From Gloeobacter violaceus PCC 7421 (GTDB lineage: Bacteria; Cyanobacteriota; Cyanobacteriia; Gloeobacterales; Gloeobacteraceae), in the NCBI RefSeq assembly GCF_000011385.1, contig NC_005125.1, positions 310,001-374,000 on the forward strand: a stretch of 64,000 bases of DNA, written 5' to 3'. The translations under genes and the position numbers were made by a program. Shown here in pieces: positions 36,509 through 44,149 of this stretch (within the stretch, counting starts at the first letter, position 1; each line of letters begins with the position of its first letter). The notes under the pieces are model-generated. The model did not search any database. It worked only from the letters and a program-made list of their open reading frames with translations, and had not been told where the DNA came from.

Positions 36509-37831
36509 GGGTCTGTAAAGTAAATTGTGTAAGTGGTCTCAGCAAAGAAAGTACAATACTCTCTCAGGCAGGAGGAGCTGATGACCATTCGCAAAGAGAT
36601 CCTCGACGAGCTGCTCAAAGACTACGACGGCACCGACCCGCAGACCATTCTTGGCGAGGGCGGTCTGCTCAAACAACTGACCAAGGCGGTCATTGAACGG
36701 GCTCTCGAAGCCGAGCTGGAAACCCACCTCGGCTACAAAAAACACGAAGCCGCCGGCAAGGGCACCGGTAACTCTAGAAACGGCAAAAGTCAGAAGACCC
36801 TCCAGGCCGAATGTGGTGCCGTCGAACTGGCTGTACCGCGCGACCGCAATGCCGAGTTCGAGCCTGTGGTTGTACGCAAGGGCCAGACTCGGCTCGCCGG
36901 GCTCGACGAGAAGATTCTGGCGCTGTACGCAAGAGGAATGACGACCCGAGATATCCAGGCCCAATTACTAGAAATGTACGGAGTCGATGTCTCCTCAACG
37001 CTGATCTCGAACGTCACCGATGCAGTGATGGACGAGGTGCGGCAGTGGCAGAACCGGCCTCTCGAAGCGGTCTACCCAATAGCGTACTTCGACTGTCTAC
37101 ACGTAAAGGTTCGAGATAATGGTCGAGTGGTCAACAAAGCCGTCTACCTGGCTCTGGGCGTTGATATAGAAGGTCAGAAGGAACTGCTGGGTATCTGGCT
37201 GTCAGCTCACGAAGGGGCGAAGTTCTGGTTAGGGATACTGACTGAGTTGAGCAACCGAGGATTGAAGGACATCCTGATTGCCTGTGTGGATGGTTTGACG
37301 GGATTGCCGGAGGCCATCGAGTCAGTTTATCCCGGCTGTCTGGTGCAATTGTGCATGGTGCATATGGTCAGGAACTCGTGCAAATATGTGTCGTGGAAAG
37401 ACCGCAAAGCGTTGTGTGCGGACCTGCGGTCTATCTACAGTGCAGCGACGGAAGATGAAGCGGAGTTGCATCTGGAACTTCTGAGGGAGAAGTGGGATAA
37501 GCCGTATCCGAGTGTCGGTCGGATGTGGCGAGAGAACTGGTCAAGGGTGATACCCATCTTTCGCTTTGGCGAGGACATTCGGAAGGTAATCTACACAACG
37601 AATGCAATCGAGTCATTGAACATGACGATTCGGAAGGTAAGTCGCAATCACCGGATCATGCCGAATGACGAGTCGGTAATGAAGATGGTGTATCTGGCGA
37701 TCCAGAACCAGATGAAGAAGTGGACGATGCCGATTCGAGCCTGGCGTCCTGCGCTGAACCGGTTGATGATTGAATTCGAGGGACGGCTAAAGGTATGACA
37801 AATTCACTTACACAAAATAATTGACAGATCC
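36509..37831 (-). mobile_element. IS256-family insertion sequence (1,323 bp)
   Basis: The ends are imperfect inverted repeats: GGGTCTGTAAAGTAAATTGT at the left and GGATCTGTCAATTATTTTGT at the right (reverse complement), both followed by GTAAGTG. An 8-bp direct repeat CAGTGCGG flanks it at 36501-36508 and 37832-37839, as expected for IS256-type target duplication. It contains one transposase (36581-37798). The intact repeats suggest a recent insertion. It sits 18 bp upstream of the receptor start at 36490 and cuts the promoter off from the gene. Confidence 0.93.
36581..37798 (+). CDS. IS256-family (mutator-type) transposase
   Basis: A 405-residue DDE transposase with GGAGGAG upstream of ATG 36581. 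Features: N-terminal LGYKKHEAAGKGTGNSRNG, the first D in YFDCLHVKVRDNGRVVNKA, the second in ILIACVDGLTGLPEAIESVYPGCLVQLCMVHMVRN (C-x2-H of the family), and the E in YTTNAIESLN. Reading frame is intact from start to stop. The plus-strand orientation is opposite to the receptor. The element is probably still functional. Confidence 0.94.
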   Translation: MTIRKEILDELLKDYDGTDPQTILGEGGLLKQLTKAVIERALEAELETHLGYKKHEAAGKGTGNSRNGKSQKTLQAECGAVELAVPRDRNAEFEPVVVRKGQTRLAGLDEKILALYARGMTTRDIQAQLLEMYGVDVSSTLISNVTDAVMDEVRQWQNRPLEAVYPIAYFDCLHVKVRDNGRVVNKAVYLALGVDIEGQKELLGIWLSAHEGAKFWLGILTELSNRGLKDILIACVDGLTGLPEAIESVYPGCLVQLCMVHMVRNSCKYVSWKDRKALCADLRSIYSAATEDEAELHLELLREKWDKPYPSVGRMWRENWSRVIPIFRFGEDIRKVIYTTNAIESLNMTIRKVSRNHRIMPNDESVMKMVYLAIQNQMKKWTMPIRAWRPALNRLMIEFEGRLKV

Positions 37832-37862
37832 CAGTGCGGCAAATCTCGCGCTTGCTTCATTA

Positions 37863-37940
37863 GACCTCTTGCATGAACCGGATTGCGGAACGAGTGTCCA
37901 AGGGTTTGAGCTGTTTATCTTGGCATTCGTGCAAGAGGTC
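37863..37940. mobile_element. 78-bp MITE-like element flanked by TA
   Basis: Terminal inverted repeats GACCTCTTGCATGAA (37863) and GACCTCTTGCACGAA (from 37940, reverse complement), flanked by TA on both sides (37861-37862 and 37941-37942). There is no coding capacity. The ends resemble those of TA-targeting elements, so it is probably mobilised by a full-length IS elsewhere in the genome. The rest of 37840-38288 holds the promoter and repeats below but no gene. Confidence 0.75.
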
Positions 37941-38050
37941 TATTGCAATTGCTGACCCCTGCGCGCACCGAACCGCAGCCGCTGCAACCCATGGCACACC
38001 CGCCGCTAATCCCGAATATTGCAAGCGTCTGTCCATTCCGTTGCACCTTT

Positions 38051-38099
38051 ATTGAGAGTCGTTCTTAGCAAAGTACCGGAATGCCGACGCCTTTGTGAA
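38051..38099 (-). promoter_or_regulatory. Promoter and operator, AraC-linked, now separated from its TBDR
   Basis: On the minus strand TTCACA (38099-38094), 18 bp, TACTTT (38075-38070), and the dyad-like ATTGAGAGTCGTTCTTAGC (plus, 38051-38069). It is a near-copy of 20988-21036. It would drive the receptor at 34279-36490, but the MITE and the IS now lie between. Confidence 0.6.
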
Positions 38100-38118
38100 G
38101 CACAAAGCGATGGTTGAA

Positions 38119-38155
38119 CGGATTTTTTTGAGGGCTGGGCGGATTTTTTTGAGGG
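38119..38155 (-). promoter_or_regulatory. Tandem 21-bp repeats, likely AraC-regulator binding site
   Basis: A perfect 16-bp unit CGGATTTTTTTGAGGG occurs at 38119-38134 and 38140-38155, 21 bp apart. It lies 20 bp upstream of the -35, in the position of the repeats at 21046-21088, although the unit sequence has diverged. Confidence 0.65.
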
Positions 38156-38288
38156 CAAAGCAAGTGCTTTGAAAGCCGTTTGTCACCGGCAATCCCGCCA
38201 CTCTTCCCAGCACCGATCGGGTTGCCGACGGATGCAACGACAACCCACCCGTCCCGGGTGGCCGCTTGCAATCTTTACAAACGGACGA

Positions 38289-39272
38289 TTACATCGGTTC
38301 TTTCGTGTAGTCTTTGGGATTGACCCCAAACCGCTTGCGAAACGCCTCAGCAAAATACCCACGATCAGCGAAGCCTACCGCCCGCATCACCTCGGCCACG
38401 CTCGTCTTGCCCGACAGCAGCAACTGGCGCGCCTGCTCCAGCCGATAGTCGCGCAAATAACCGAACACCGTCTTACCGAATACCCGCCGGAACCCGCCCT
38501 TGAGCAAAAAATCGTTCAACTCCACCTGCCGTGCCAGTTCGACCAATGAAAGCGGCCGATCCAAATTCTGGAGTACAATTTCGCGGGCGCGACAGATGCG
38601 ATCGACATAATCAGGCTCCAGATTGTGCAGCGCTCGCCGTCCCCGCTGCACCTCGCACTCCTGCTCCAAGACCAGCGCAGCCACCTCCAGCGCCTTGCCT
38701 TCCAGGTACATGCGCTTGGCGAGGCCCAAGTACGGACAGCGGACGATTTGCCAAAGCACCCGCTGCATGGCAGGCGAGATCGTTCCCACGCGGGTGTAGT
38801 ACTGCTGGTCCGGCTTGCAAATCAAGTGCTTGAACTCCGGCGGCAGTTCACCATTCCTACCGACGAATGACATTAACACTTCCGACTGCATCGAGATATA
38901 TACTTCTAAAATGTGGTATCGATCCGGGCAAATGGTTGTTCCCTTGGGGGCCAGACCGCTGCCGTAAAGGGCGTATTCCAGATTGCCCACCTCGGTGCAG
39001 GCGTCCTGGTGCTCCCCCGATAGGTGGAAATGACAAGACAGCCAGCTCTCCTGTTCCGCATAAGCGAATTCCCAGCGATCGCACAGTCGACAATCGAGGA
39101 GGGTTAATTCCAACCCCTCGCGCAGTTCAATATTCCGGTAAAAACCGTTGGCCAACCACGGCGGATAGTGGAGCGACAGATCCAGTTCGTCTTGCGGGTC
39201 TGGGCATTGTGACTGTGCAAGAAGCTCTTCGTCCAAATCGGCGGAGGCTTGCTCGGACATGGAAATAGTCAC
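38289..39272 (-). CDS. AraC-family (PchR-like) transcriptional regulator
   Basis: A 327-residue paralogue of 21223-22194: start GTG with AAGGA upstream (MTISMSEQASADLDEELLAQ), sensing domain, and HTH pair RICRAREIVLQNLDRPLSLVELARQVELNDFLLKGGFRRVFGKTVFGYLRDYRLEQARQLL and VMRAVGFADRGYFAEAFRKRFGV. It precedes the promoter and the frameshifted receptor 34279-36490 and probably regulated it; the regulator itself looks intact. Confidence 0.92.
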   Translation of the reverse strand: MTISMSEQASADLDEELLAQSQCPDPQDELDLSLHYPPWLANGFYRNIELREGLELTLLDCRLCDRWEFAYAEQESWLSCHFHLSGEHQDACTEVGNLEYALYGSGLAPKGTTICPDRYHILEVYISMQSEVLMSFVGRNGELPPEFKHLICKPDQQYYTRVGTISPAMQRVLWQIVRCPYLGLAKRMYLEGKALEVAALVLEQECEVQRGRRALHNLEPDYVDRICRAREIVLQNLDRPLSLVELARQVELNDFLLKGGFRRVFGKTVFGYLRDYRLEQARQLLLSGKTSVAEVMRAVGFADRGYFAEAFRKRFGVNPKDYTKEPM

Positions 39273-39335
39273 GGCGACATGTCCTTGGATTAGAGAAACA
39301 GCTTATCAAAAGATGATTTCATTAGTGATTTTACT

Positions 39336-39362
39336 GTACTGGGCATTCAGCAGGTTCTTGAA
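39336..39362 (-). pseudogene. Micro-remnant of a TBDR C-terminal region
   Basis: The minus strand encodes FKNLLNAQY, identical to residues near the C-terminus of the receptor at 34279-36490. Flanking sequence does not match. With the other tail fragments, it supports repeated recombination at this receptor segment. Nine codons is little evidence on its own. Confidence 0.5.
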
Positions 39363-39467
39363 AAGGAACGTTTCCTTTGCCAGGATCGTTGCAGCGCGAC
39401 GCCCTGCGGCAGGCTGCCTGCAAAAAGATTTGCATGGTGAGGAACGCGAAGCCCTGCGACTGGTCAC

Positions 39468-39500
39468 AAGAAAAGTGGACAGGATCATTTTCCTGTCCAC
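39468..39500 (-). terminator. Intrinsic terminator after the TIGR03118-like gene
   Basis: A perfect 10-bp stem, GTGGACAGGA (39475-39484) against TCCTGTCCAC (39491-39500), with a 6-base loop. On the minus strand it is followed by TTTTCTT. It lies 27 bp after the stop of the gene at 39528-40742. Confidence 0.8.
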
Positions 39501-39527
39501 GGCGGGGTTGAACGATTGCTGAGGCGG

Positions 39528-40742
39528 TCAGGCGCCGCCTGCGGTGCAAGACACCGCGTTGAGGCTGCCAAATAGACCGTCCTGCTCGTCGTTAGGTCCG
39601 GCGGCAAAGTAAAGGTAGTTCGCTCGACCCAGTGATTCGCCGTTGCCGAAGGTCAATCCCCACAGACCGTCAACTTTGATCGACTGACGGTCCGGCCCGC
39701 TCAAGTAACCCACCTGTTGGCCGCTTTGGCGGTCGAAGGCGACGATCGTACCGTCGCCGAAGTTGCCCACCAGCAACGCGCCGCTGAGGCTGCCGAAGTC
39801 CTCCGGGGCGATGGCCAGCCCCCAGGGGGCGTTGAGGCGCTCGCTGTGCTCCAGCGTGCGCAGATACTGACCGCGGGGGGTAAAGACCGCCACGTACCCC
39901 AGGCCGGGGCCTTGCTCCTCGGTGTTCGGATCTTCGGTAGTCTTGGCGTAGGTCACATACACCCGCTCGCCCAAAAACTGGACGTTGAACGGCGCGTACT
40001 CGGCTGGGACCGCCTCCGGGTGGGCGAAGGGCTCGATCCAACCCTGGGTGGTGGTCCGAATCAGCGGAACGGGCCGGAAGGCGCCGTCGTAGACTTCGAT
40101 GCGCCCCTGGGCAAAGTTGGCGGCGTACAGGCGGTTGCCCCTCGGGTAGGGAGTCACCGCCAATCCCTTGTAGATGGCCCCTTGCTGTGATTTGTCCACC
40201 ACCAGCACCGAGCGGGTCATCCGCTCGACCGAGCCGTCCGGGTTGGTTCGCTCCGCCCAACCGGAGAGGGTGCCGTCCTCGGTCACCCACAGGAAGCGGC
40301 TGGGTGCGGTGATCCCCTCGCCGGAGACGACAAAGTCCGTATCCGAGCCGCTGAAGACCTGGCCGGTGGGCGTGGCGGTCGTGCCCTCGGCGGCGAGCGG
40401 CGGCGGCGCTACGGTCACGAATTTCAGATCGTCCTGGTAGAGCGGTGTGCTGTCCGTGTCGCCGACATAGGTCGTGGCAGTGCCGGTTTCGGTGTTGGCC
40501 ACCCAGAAATGGCCCCCGAGCCCGGCCGGCCGCAGCGACAGACCCCAGGCGTTGCGCACCAGCGGATCGACAATCTGCGGCGCGAAGGCCGAGCTGTTGG
40601 ACACCAGATTGCGCTGGGCATAGCAACTGGCGTCGGTCGGCCCGGCCAGAGCCGGACCGGACATCAAGCCCACCCCCAACACCACCCACGGCCAGATGCA
40701 CGTGCGACCGGACTGGCTCAGACGGTCCATTAGACTCCCCAT
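39528..40742 (-). CDS. Secreted TIGR03118-family protein (beta-propeller-like)
   Basis: A 404-residue protein from ATG 40742 (GGAGGAG upstream); the longer frame overlaps the promoter at 40854. Signal peptide CIWPWVVLGVGLMSGPALAG. The mature part has NLVSNSSAFAPQIVDPLVRNAWGLSLRP, GHFWVANTETGTATTY, GWIEPFAHPEAVPAEYAPFNVQFLG, LNAPWGLAIAPEDFGSLSGALLVGNFGDGTIVAFD and GLWGLTFGNGESLG, the hallmarks of TIGR03118, whose function is unknown. The shared-type promoter upstream and the terminator downstream define a likely iron-regulated unit. Confidence 0.87.
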   Translation of the reverse strand: MGSLMDRLSQSGRTCIWPWVVLGVGLMSGPALAGPTDASCYAQRNLVSNSSAFAPQIVDPLVRNAWGLSLRPAGLGGHFWVANTETGTATTYVGDTDSTPLYQDDLKFVTVAPPPLAAEGTTATPTGQVFSGSDTDFVVSGEGITAPSRFLWVTEDGTLSGWAERTNPDGSVERMTRSVLVVDKSQQGAIYKGLAVTPYPRGNRLYAANFAQGRIEVYDGAFRPVPLIRTTTQGWIEPFAHPEAVPAEYAPFNVQFLGERVYVTYAKTTEDPNTEEQGPGLGYVAVFTPRGQYLRTLEHSERLNAPWGLAIAPEDFGSLSGALLVGNFGDGTIVAFDRQSGQQVGYLSGPDRQSIKVDGLWGLTFGNGESLGRANYLYFAAGPNDEQDGLFGSLNAVSCTAGGA

Positions 40743-40853
40743 GGTTCTCCTCCAGACTGAATCGATATAGAAATGACCGGCGCAGAACCGCCCTGCAGGC
40801 ATCCACCCGTTCTGCCGATCGCCCGCAGGCGGCGGACCTAAGCTCGCGATCGC

Positions 40854-40883
40854 AGAGTAAATTACTTGCATATCTTTGTCAAT
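40854..40883 (-). promoter_or_regulatory. Shared-type promoter/operator for the TIGR03118-like gene
   Basis: On the minus strand TTGACA (40882-40877), 17 bp, TACTCT (40859-40854), with dyad ATTGACAAAGATATGCAAG. It overlaps the stop codon of the upstream small gene. Confidence 0.75.
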
Positions 40884-41241
40884 AACGATGGTAGGCCCGA
40901 TCGTTCGCAAGCGGCCCGGGTACTTGCTCTGGGAGCCCTGGGCCATCTGCCGTACCGGGATTGCCAGTGTGCAAGTACGCACGAACGGCCGCCGCCGTCG
41001 GCGCATCCAATGCCATGGCGGCAGGTCGGGACATCGCCAATGGTAGAGAGGGCGGAGCGTCACCTGGGTAGTGGAAGCGGAGCGCGGACAACCCGGGCCG
41101 GCCGATGCCGGATGCGAGCGCTGCCGGCTGGCGAGGGAGATTCATGGCACTGGCCAAACCCAGTGCCGCCAATCCGAGCAAGCTCAAACTGCTCAATGCG
41201 GCAAGAGTCTTGCTCAAGGCACTATTGTCGACGCTCTCCAC
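40879..41241 (-). CDS. Small membrane-anchored or secreted protein, unknown
   Basis: A 120-residue protein from GTG 41241 with GGAGG 9 bp upstream; GTG 41265 is an alternative. An N-terminal hydrophobic segment (LAALSSLSLLGLAALGLASAM) is followed by a Pro/Ala-rich tail ending NDRAYHRY. No family recognised. Low complexity makes the coding call moderate, but it has its own shared-type promoter at 41337-41366, so transcription here is likely. Small iron-regulated envelope protein is the inference. Confidence 0.5.
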   Translation of the reverse strand: MESVDNSALSKTLAALSSLSLLGLAALGLASAMNLPRQPAALASGIGRPGLSALRFHYPGDAPPSLPLAMSRPAAMALDAPTAAAVRAYLHTGNPGTADGPGLPEQVPGPLANDRAYHRY

Positions 41242-41336
41242 GGCCAAAGACCTCCGCTTGTCCACATCTTAAGAAAAGCGATGGGCAAAGGGATTTGGCC
41301 CATCGCCTACTCATGGCCTTTTATAGACGCGGGAAA

Positions 41337-41366
41337 AGCTTAGCTTTGTTGAAATTAATTGTCAAT
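41337..41366 (-). promoter_or_regulatory. Shared-type promoter/operator for the small protein
   Basis: On the minus strand TTGACA (41365-41360), 17 bp, TAAGCT (41342-41337), with dyad ATTGACAATTAATTTCAAC, one of the closest matches to the consensus in the window. Confidence 0.78.
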
Positions 41367-41485
41367 TATTACGCTTGCATGCTGGATCTTGAATGGCAGT
41401 CACCAGGCATCTCAGATGCGAAGAAGCGGGCAATGCCCAGGAGAAGGCAAGCGATCGAAGTTGAGAACATGCGACGAGGGATGAT

Positions 41486-42049
41486 TTACCCGGCGTGCGC
41501 GGTCGACAGCTTCAGGTCCAGCACCAGGCTGTCGTCGGCCAGGTAGTGTGCCAGGTGAAAGGCCCGCTCCTCCGTCTCCAGCAGCACTTTTTTGAGATGA
41601 TACTCGCTCGCGTAGTCCCCGAGGCTGGCAACCGCTGCGATCTGACGACGCAACTGCTCGATGATCGCCTGCTCAGCTTGCAGGTCGTGAACAATCATCG
41701 TGCGACAGTCAAACACATCGTCGCCTTCCGGCTGGAAACAGGACAGCTCCTGCAGGCGAACCGGCGTGCTCACCGGCACCCCGCCCAATCCGTCGACGCG
41801 CTCGCCCAACTCCTCGGCGTGGCCACGCACCTGATCGGCGTATTCGTCGAAAATCCGGTGCAACTGGCCGAACTCCGTGCCTTCGACTACCCAGTGGTGT
41901 TTCTGATACTGGTGATAAAGGGTGTAGAAACTGGCGAGCAAGTGGTTGAGGCCCTCAGTGACAGGCTCGGTAACGCTGCGATCGAGGCCGACCGGGTTGT
42001 CCTGGACCTGGCCGAAGGCGTGGCGCAACTGATTGCGAAGAGTAACCAT
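41486..42049 (-). CDS. dps: Dps-family ferritin-like protein
   Basis: A 187-residue four-helix protein. The ferroxidase signature is YQKHHWVVEGTEFGQLHRIFDEYADQVRGHAEELGERV (residues about 46-85); later helices include TMIVHDLQAEQAIIEQLRRQI and EERAFHLAHYL. Dps proteins oxidise and store iron and protect DNA. In an iron-uptake region it would handle excess iron or peroxide. It lies 200 bp from a perfect palindrome at 42256-42270. No shared-type promoter is seen, which fits opposite regulation. Confidence 0.93.
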   Translation of the reverse strand: MVTLRNQLRHAFGQVQDNPVGLDRSVTEPVTEGLNHLLASFYTLYHQYQKHHWVVEGTEFGQLHRIFDEYADQVRGHAEELGERVDGLGGVPVSTPVRLQELSCFQPEGDDVFDCRTMIVHDLQAEQAIIEQLRRQIAAVASLGDYASEYHLKKVLLETEERAFHLAHYLADDSLVLDLKLSTAHAG

Positions 42050-42255
42050 GAATTTATCTCGGGAAAACTGACGTATTCATTTTAACAAAGGGTTCTCTAG
42101 ATTTGCCGCCCCTCAATTCAGTAAATGCACTCTCTTAAAATATTATGGCAATAGTCTGCCTTAGCAAGGCGCACTCACTGGAATGATTGGCAAAGTGCCG
42201 GCGGTTCCATCGGTTGCCCTGGAGCATCGATCGATTTTTCAACGGTTAATCGGTA

Positions 42256-42270
42256 TGACAATGATTGTCA
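42256..42270. promoter_or_regulatory. 15-bp perfect palindrome, Fur/PerR-like
   Basis: TGACAATGATTGTCA is a perfect 7-1-7 palindrome upstream of dps, in the gap 42050-42331 that otherwise holds no gene. The design resembles Fur-superfamily boxes. It is 206 bp from the dps start, rather far for a simple promoter operator. Confidence 0.55.
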
Positions 42271-42331
42271 GTGCCAGGCACGGGGCCGCATTCACTGGGC
42301 CTGCTCTATGGGCTCCAGGTCTTCGTTGAAT

Positions 42332-43153
42332 CTACTCCCTGCCCAAGCGGACCAGACTGAGGCGGTAGGCGTTATTCAAAGGCGGCAGCGAGTACAGCAA
42401 CCGCATCAGCAGGGGCACGCGCCGGTGGTACCGCTTGGGAACGTCCCAAAACGTGCAGCTTTCGAGCACCCGGTAACGGCTGTCCCATGACTCGATCGCG
42501 CGGATGTCGCGGATACCCCACTGAAAGCGGGCGTTGTAATAGCGCATCACCTCGTGGCGGTGCTGGTTTTTAACTGCCGAGGGGGCCATCGAGTCGAAGG
42601 CGAGCAAAGCCCCGGCAAAGTGTTCGGCCACCAGGGCCAAAAATTGGCGCACCTGCGCCTCGCTCAGATAAATCAGCACCGCCTCGGCCACGAAGAGCAC
42701 GGGCCTTGGCCCCGCGCTATTGACAATTTCTACCCAAGCGGGATCCAGGGCGGAGGCGGCGATGAACCGGCGGCGGTCGGTGGGTTCAAAAAAGCGCCCT
42801 CGCAGCGCCATCGCGTCTGGTAAGTCGAGGTCAAACCAGAGCACCCGGCCGTTGTCGACCCGCTCGAAGCGCGTGTTGAGCCCGCAGCCGATTTCGACGA
42901 CGATCCCATCCGGGTGGCCGGCCAGAAAGGCGCTCACCCACCGATCAAAGAGCCACCCCCGCATGCAGCAGCCCATCTGGGTGCCTTCGGCCTTGGCCAA
43001 CTTGCTGAAGTCGTAGTCGATTTGTCCGAGAATCTCGGCGGATTTGGGATCGCGGAGGATCGGGTCGGGCTGGTTGTTCTCTGCCGCCCGCGCCCAAAGG
43101 GGAATGAGCAAGGTCTCCTGGACTGCTCCGAGTTGCACTTTTGTCGTTGGCAT
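42332..43153 (-). CDS. LCM-family SAM methyltransferase
   Basis: A 273-residue protein from ATG 43153 (GGAGAAG upstream): VQETLLIPLWARAAEN, VVEIGCGLNTRFERVDNGRVLWFDLDLPDAM (SAM-binding), VLFVAEAVLIYLSEAQVRQFL, and C-terminal RVPLLMRLLYSLPPLNNAYRLSLVRL. It is the same family as 15650-16435, of tetracenomycin-polyketide-like carboxyl/O-methyltransferase type. A shared-type promoter lies about 200 bp upstream. Substrate unknown. Confidence 0.88.
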   Translation of the reverse strand: MPTTKVQLGAVQETLLIPLWARAAENNQPDPILRDPKSAEILGQIDYDFSKLAKAEGTQMGCCMRGWLFDRWVSAFLAGHPDGIVVEIGCGLNTRFERVDNGRVLWFDLDLPDAMALRGRFFEPTDRRRFIAASALDPAWVEIVNSAGPRPVLFVAEAVLIYLSEAQVRQFLALVAEHFAGALLAFDSMAPSAVKNQHRHEVMRYYNARFQWGIRDIRAIESWDSRYRVLESCTFWDVPKRYHRRVPLLMRLLYSLPPLNNAYRLSLVRLGRE

Positions 43154-43356
43154 CGCTGCTTCTCCGTCTATGGCTCGACTGTTAGGCCAGGTAATTGCAA
43201 CAATTCTCAACAAGTCTTGAGCATTGGGACAGACCGGACTGGCTTCAACGAGCGCATTCCCCGCTGCCGGCCTGCAATGTTCATAAGAAATGCGGGCAAG
43301 GAGCAGCAGTAACCACTTCCCTTGCCCACACACAGCTTTTTCAAGACGATGACAAC

Positions 43357-43386
43357 AGACTAAGCCTATCGCTAAATAATGTCAAT
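43357..43386 (-). promoter_or_regulatory. Shared-type promoter/operator for the LCM methyltransferase
   Basis: On the minus strand TTGACA (43385-43380), 17 bp, TAGTCT (43362-43357), with ATTGACATTATTTAGCGAT. The leader to 43153 is about 195 bp and contains no evident structure. It overlaps the end of the truncated TBDR frame. Confidence 0.7.
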
Positions 43387-43794
43387 AACTGAAGGCGTAA
43401 GCCTAGACAAGCCAAGCCGGTTGCTCCAGGACCGGCAGCGCAAGCAGAACAAACAACAACATTGCTTTTCTAACGGGTGGAGGCGGGGGATCACCTGGAT
43501 CGACTGGGGGGTGAGCAGCAAAGGCGTATCTGTCTTGGTGCCGGAGGTGGCGTTCTTGCGCCGGTACCCGCCGCTGCCGAACACCGTCACCTCGTCGAGT
43601 TCCTCGCCGTCGTCCGGTTGGGGAACGGTCTGGACCTGGGCCTGGGGTTCCACCTGGGCGAGGGGGGCGGCGTGGGTCGCCGGCCAATCCAGCTGCTGCA
43701 GGCGCCTCGCTTCTTGGGCCTCTTCGGCGCAGGCGACCGGGGCGAGCACCAGGCCCAGACAACCGCCAAGGACAAAAGGACGCGGGTCGTTCAC
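43372..43794 (-). pseudogene. TBDR N-terminal stub, rest deleted
   Basis: From GTG 43794 the frame encodes a signal peptide (FVLGGCLGLVLAPVACAEE), a Pro/Gln linker, a TonB box (ELDEVTVFGSGGYRR) and the plug start LLLTPQSIQVIPR, then leaves the family at about 43488. The remaining 40 or so codons are unrelated and run into the next promoter. A deletion removed some 600 residues. The promoter at 43983-44012 is intact, so a short secreted peptide might still be made. Confidence 0.85.
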
Positions 43795-43982
43795 AGTTCA
43801 CCCCTGTGGGTCGAATAGCGCGGGCCGTGGGAGGCAAGCCAGTCAAGAATGCTCTCAACAAGTCCGGCCTCCAGTTGCCATCGCAAGCGGCCGGGCAAAT
43901 GCCCCCCGCGGGCAAAACCGCACCGAAAAGTCGATTTTTGGAACCATGGCACCGGGTCGGAGAGCGCGCAGCGTTCGGTGTC

Positions 43983-44012
43983 AGCATAGGTTTGTTGATA
44001 TCTAATGTCAAT
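43983..44012 (-). promoter_or_regulatory. Shared-type promoter/operator upstream of the TBDR stub
   Basis: On the minus strand TTGACA (44011-44006), 17 bp, TATGCT (43988-43983), with ATTGACATTAGATATCAAC. It is an excellent match. The gap 43795-44149 otherwise holds the conserved sequence that precedes Uma2 genes. Confidence 0.8.
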
Positions 44013-44149
44013 AGCTACAAACCACCCGCTCCCCCTCGCCCGTCCGCAGTTTGCACATGCACTGCAACTGGACCGCCATTCTTTGAAACAGAAGTGGCAG
44101 CAAAGCGGGACCCTGGCGGAAAATCCGCTCCGCCGCGGCCACCGCTAAG

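Noticed and set aside
43403-44011. 202-codon minus-strand frame over the TBDR stub
   Set aside because: Out of frame with the TonB-box sequence and overlaps the promoter.
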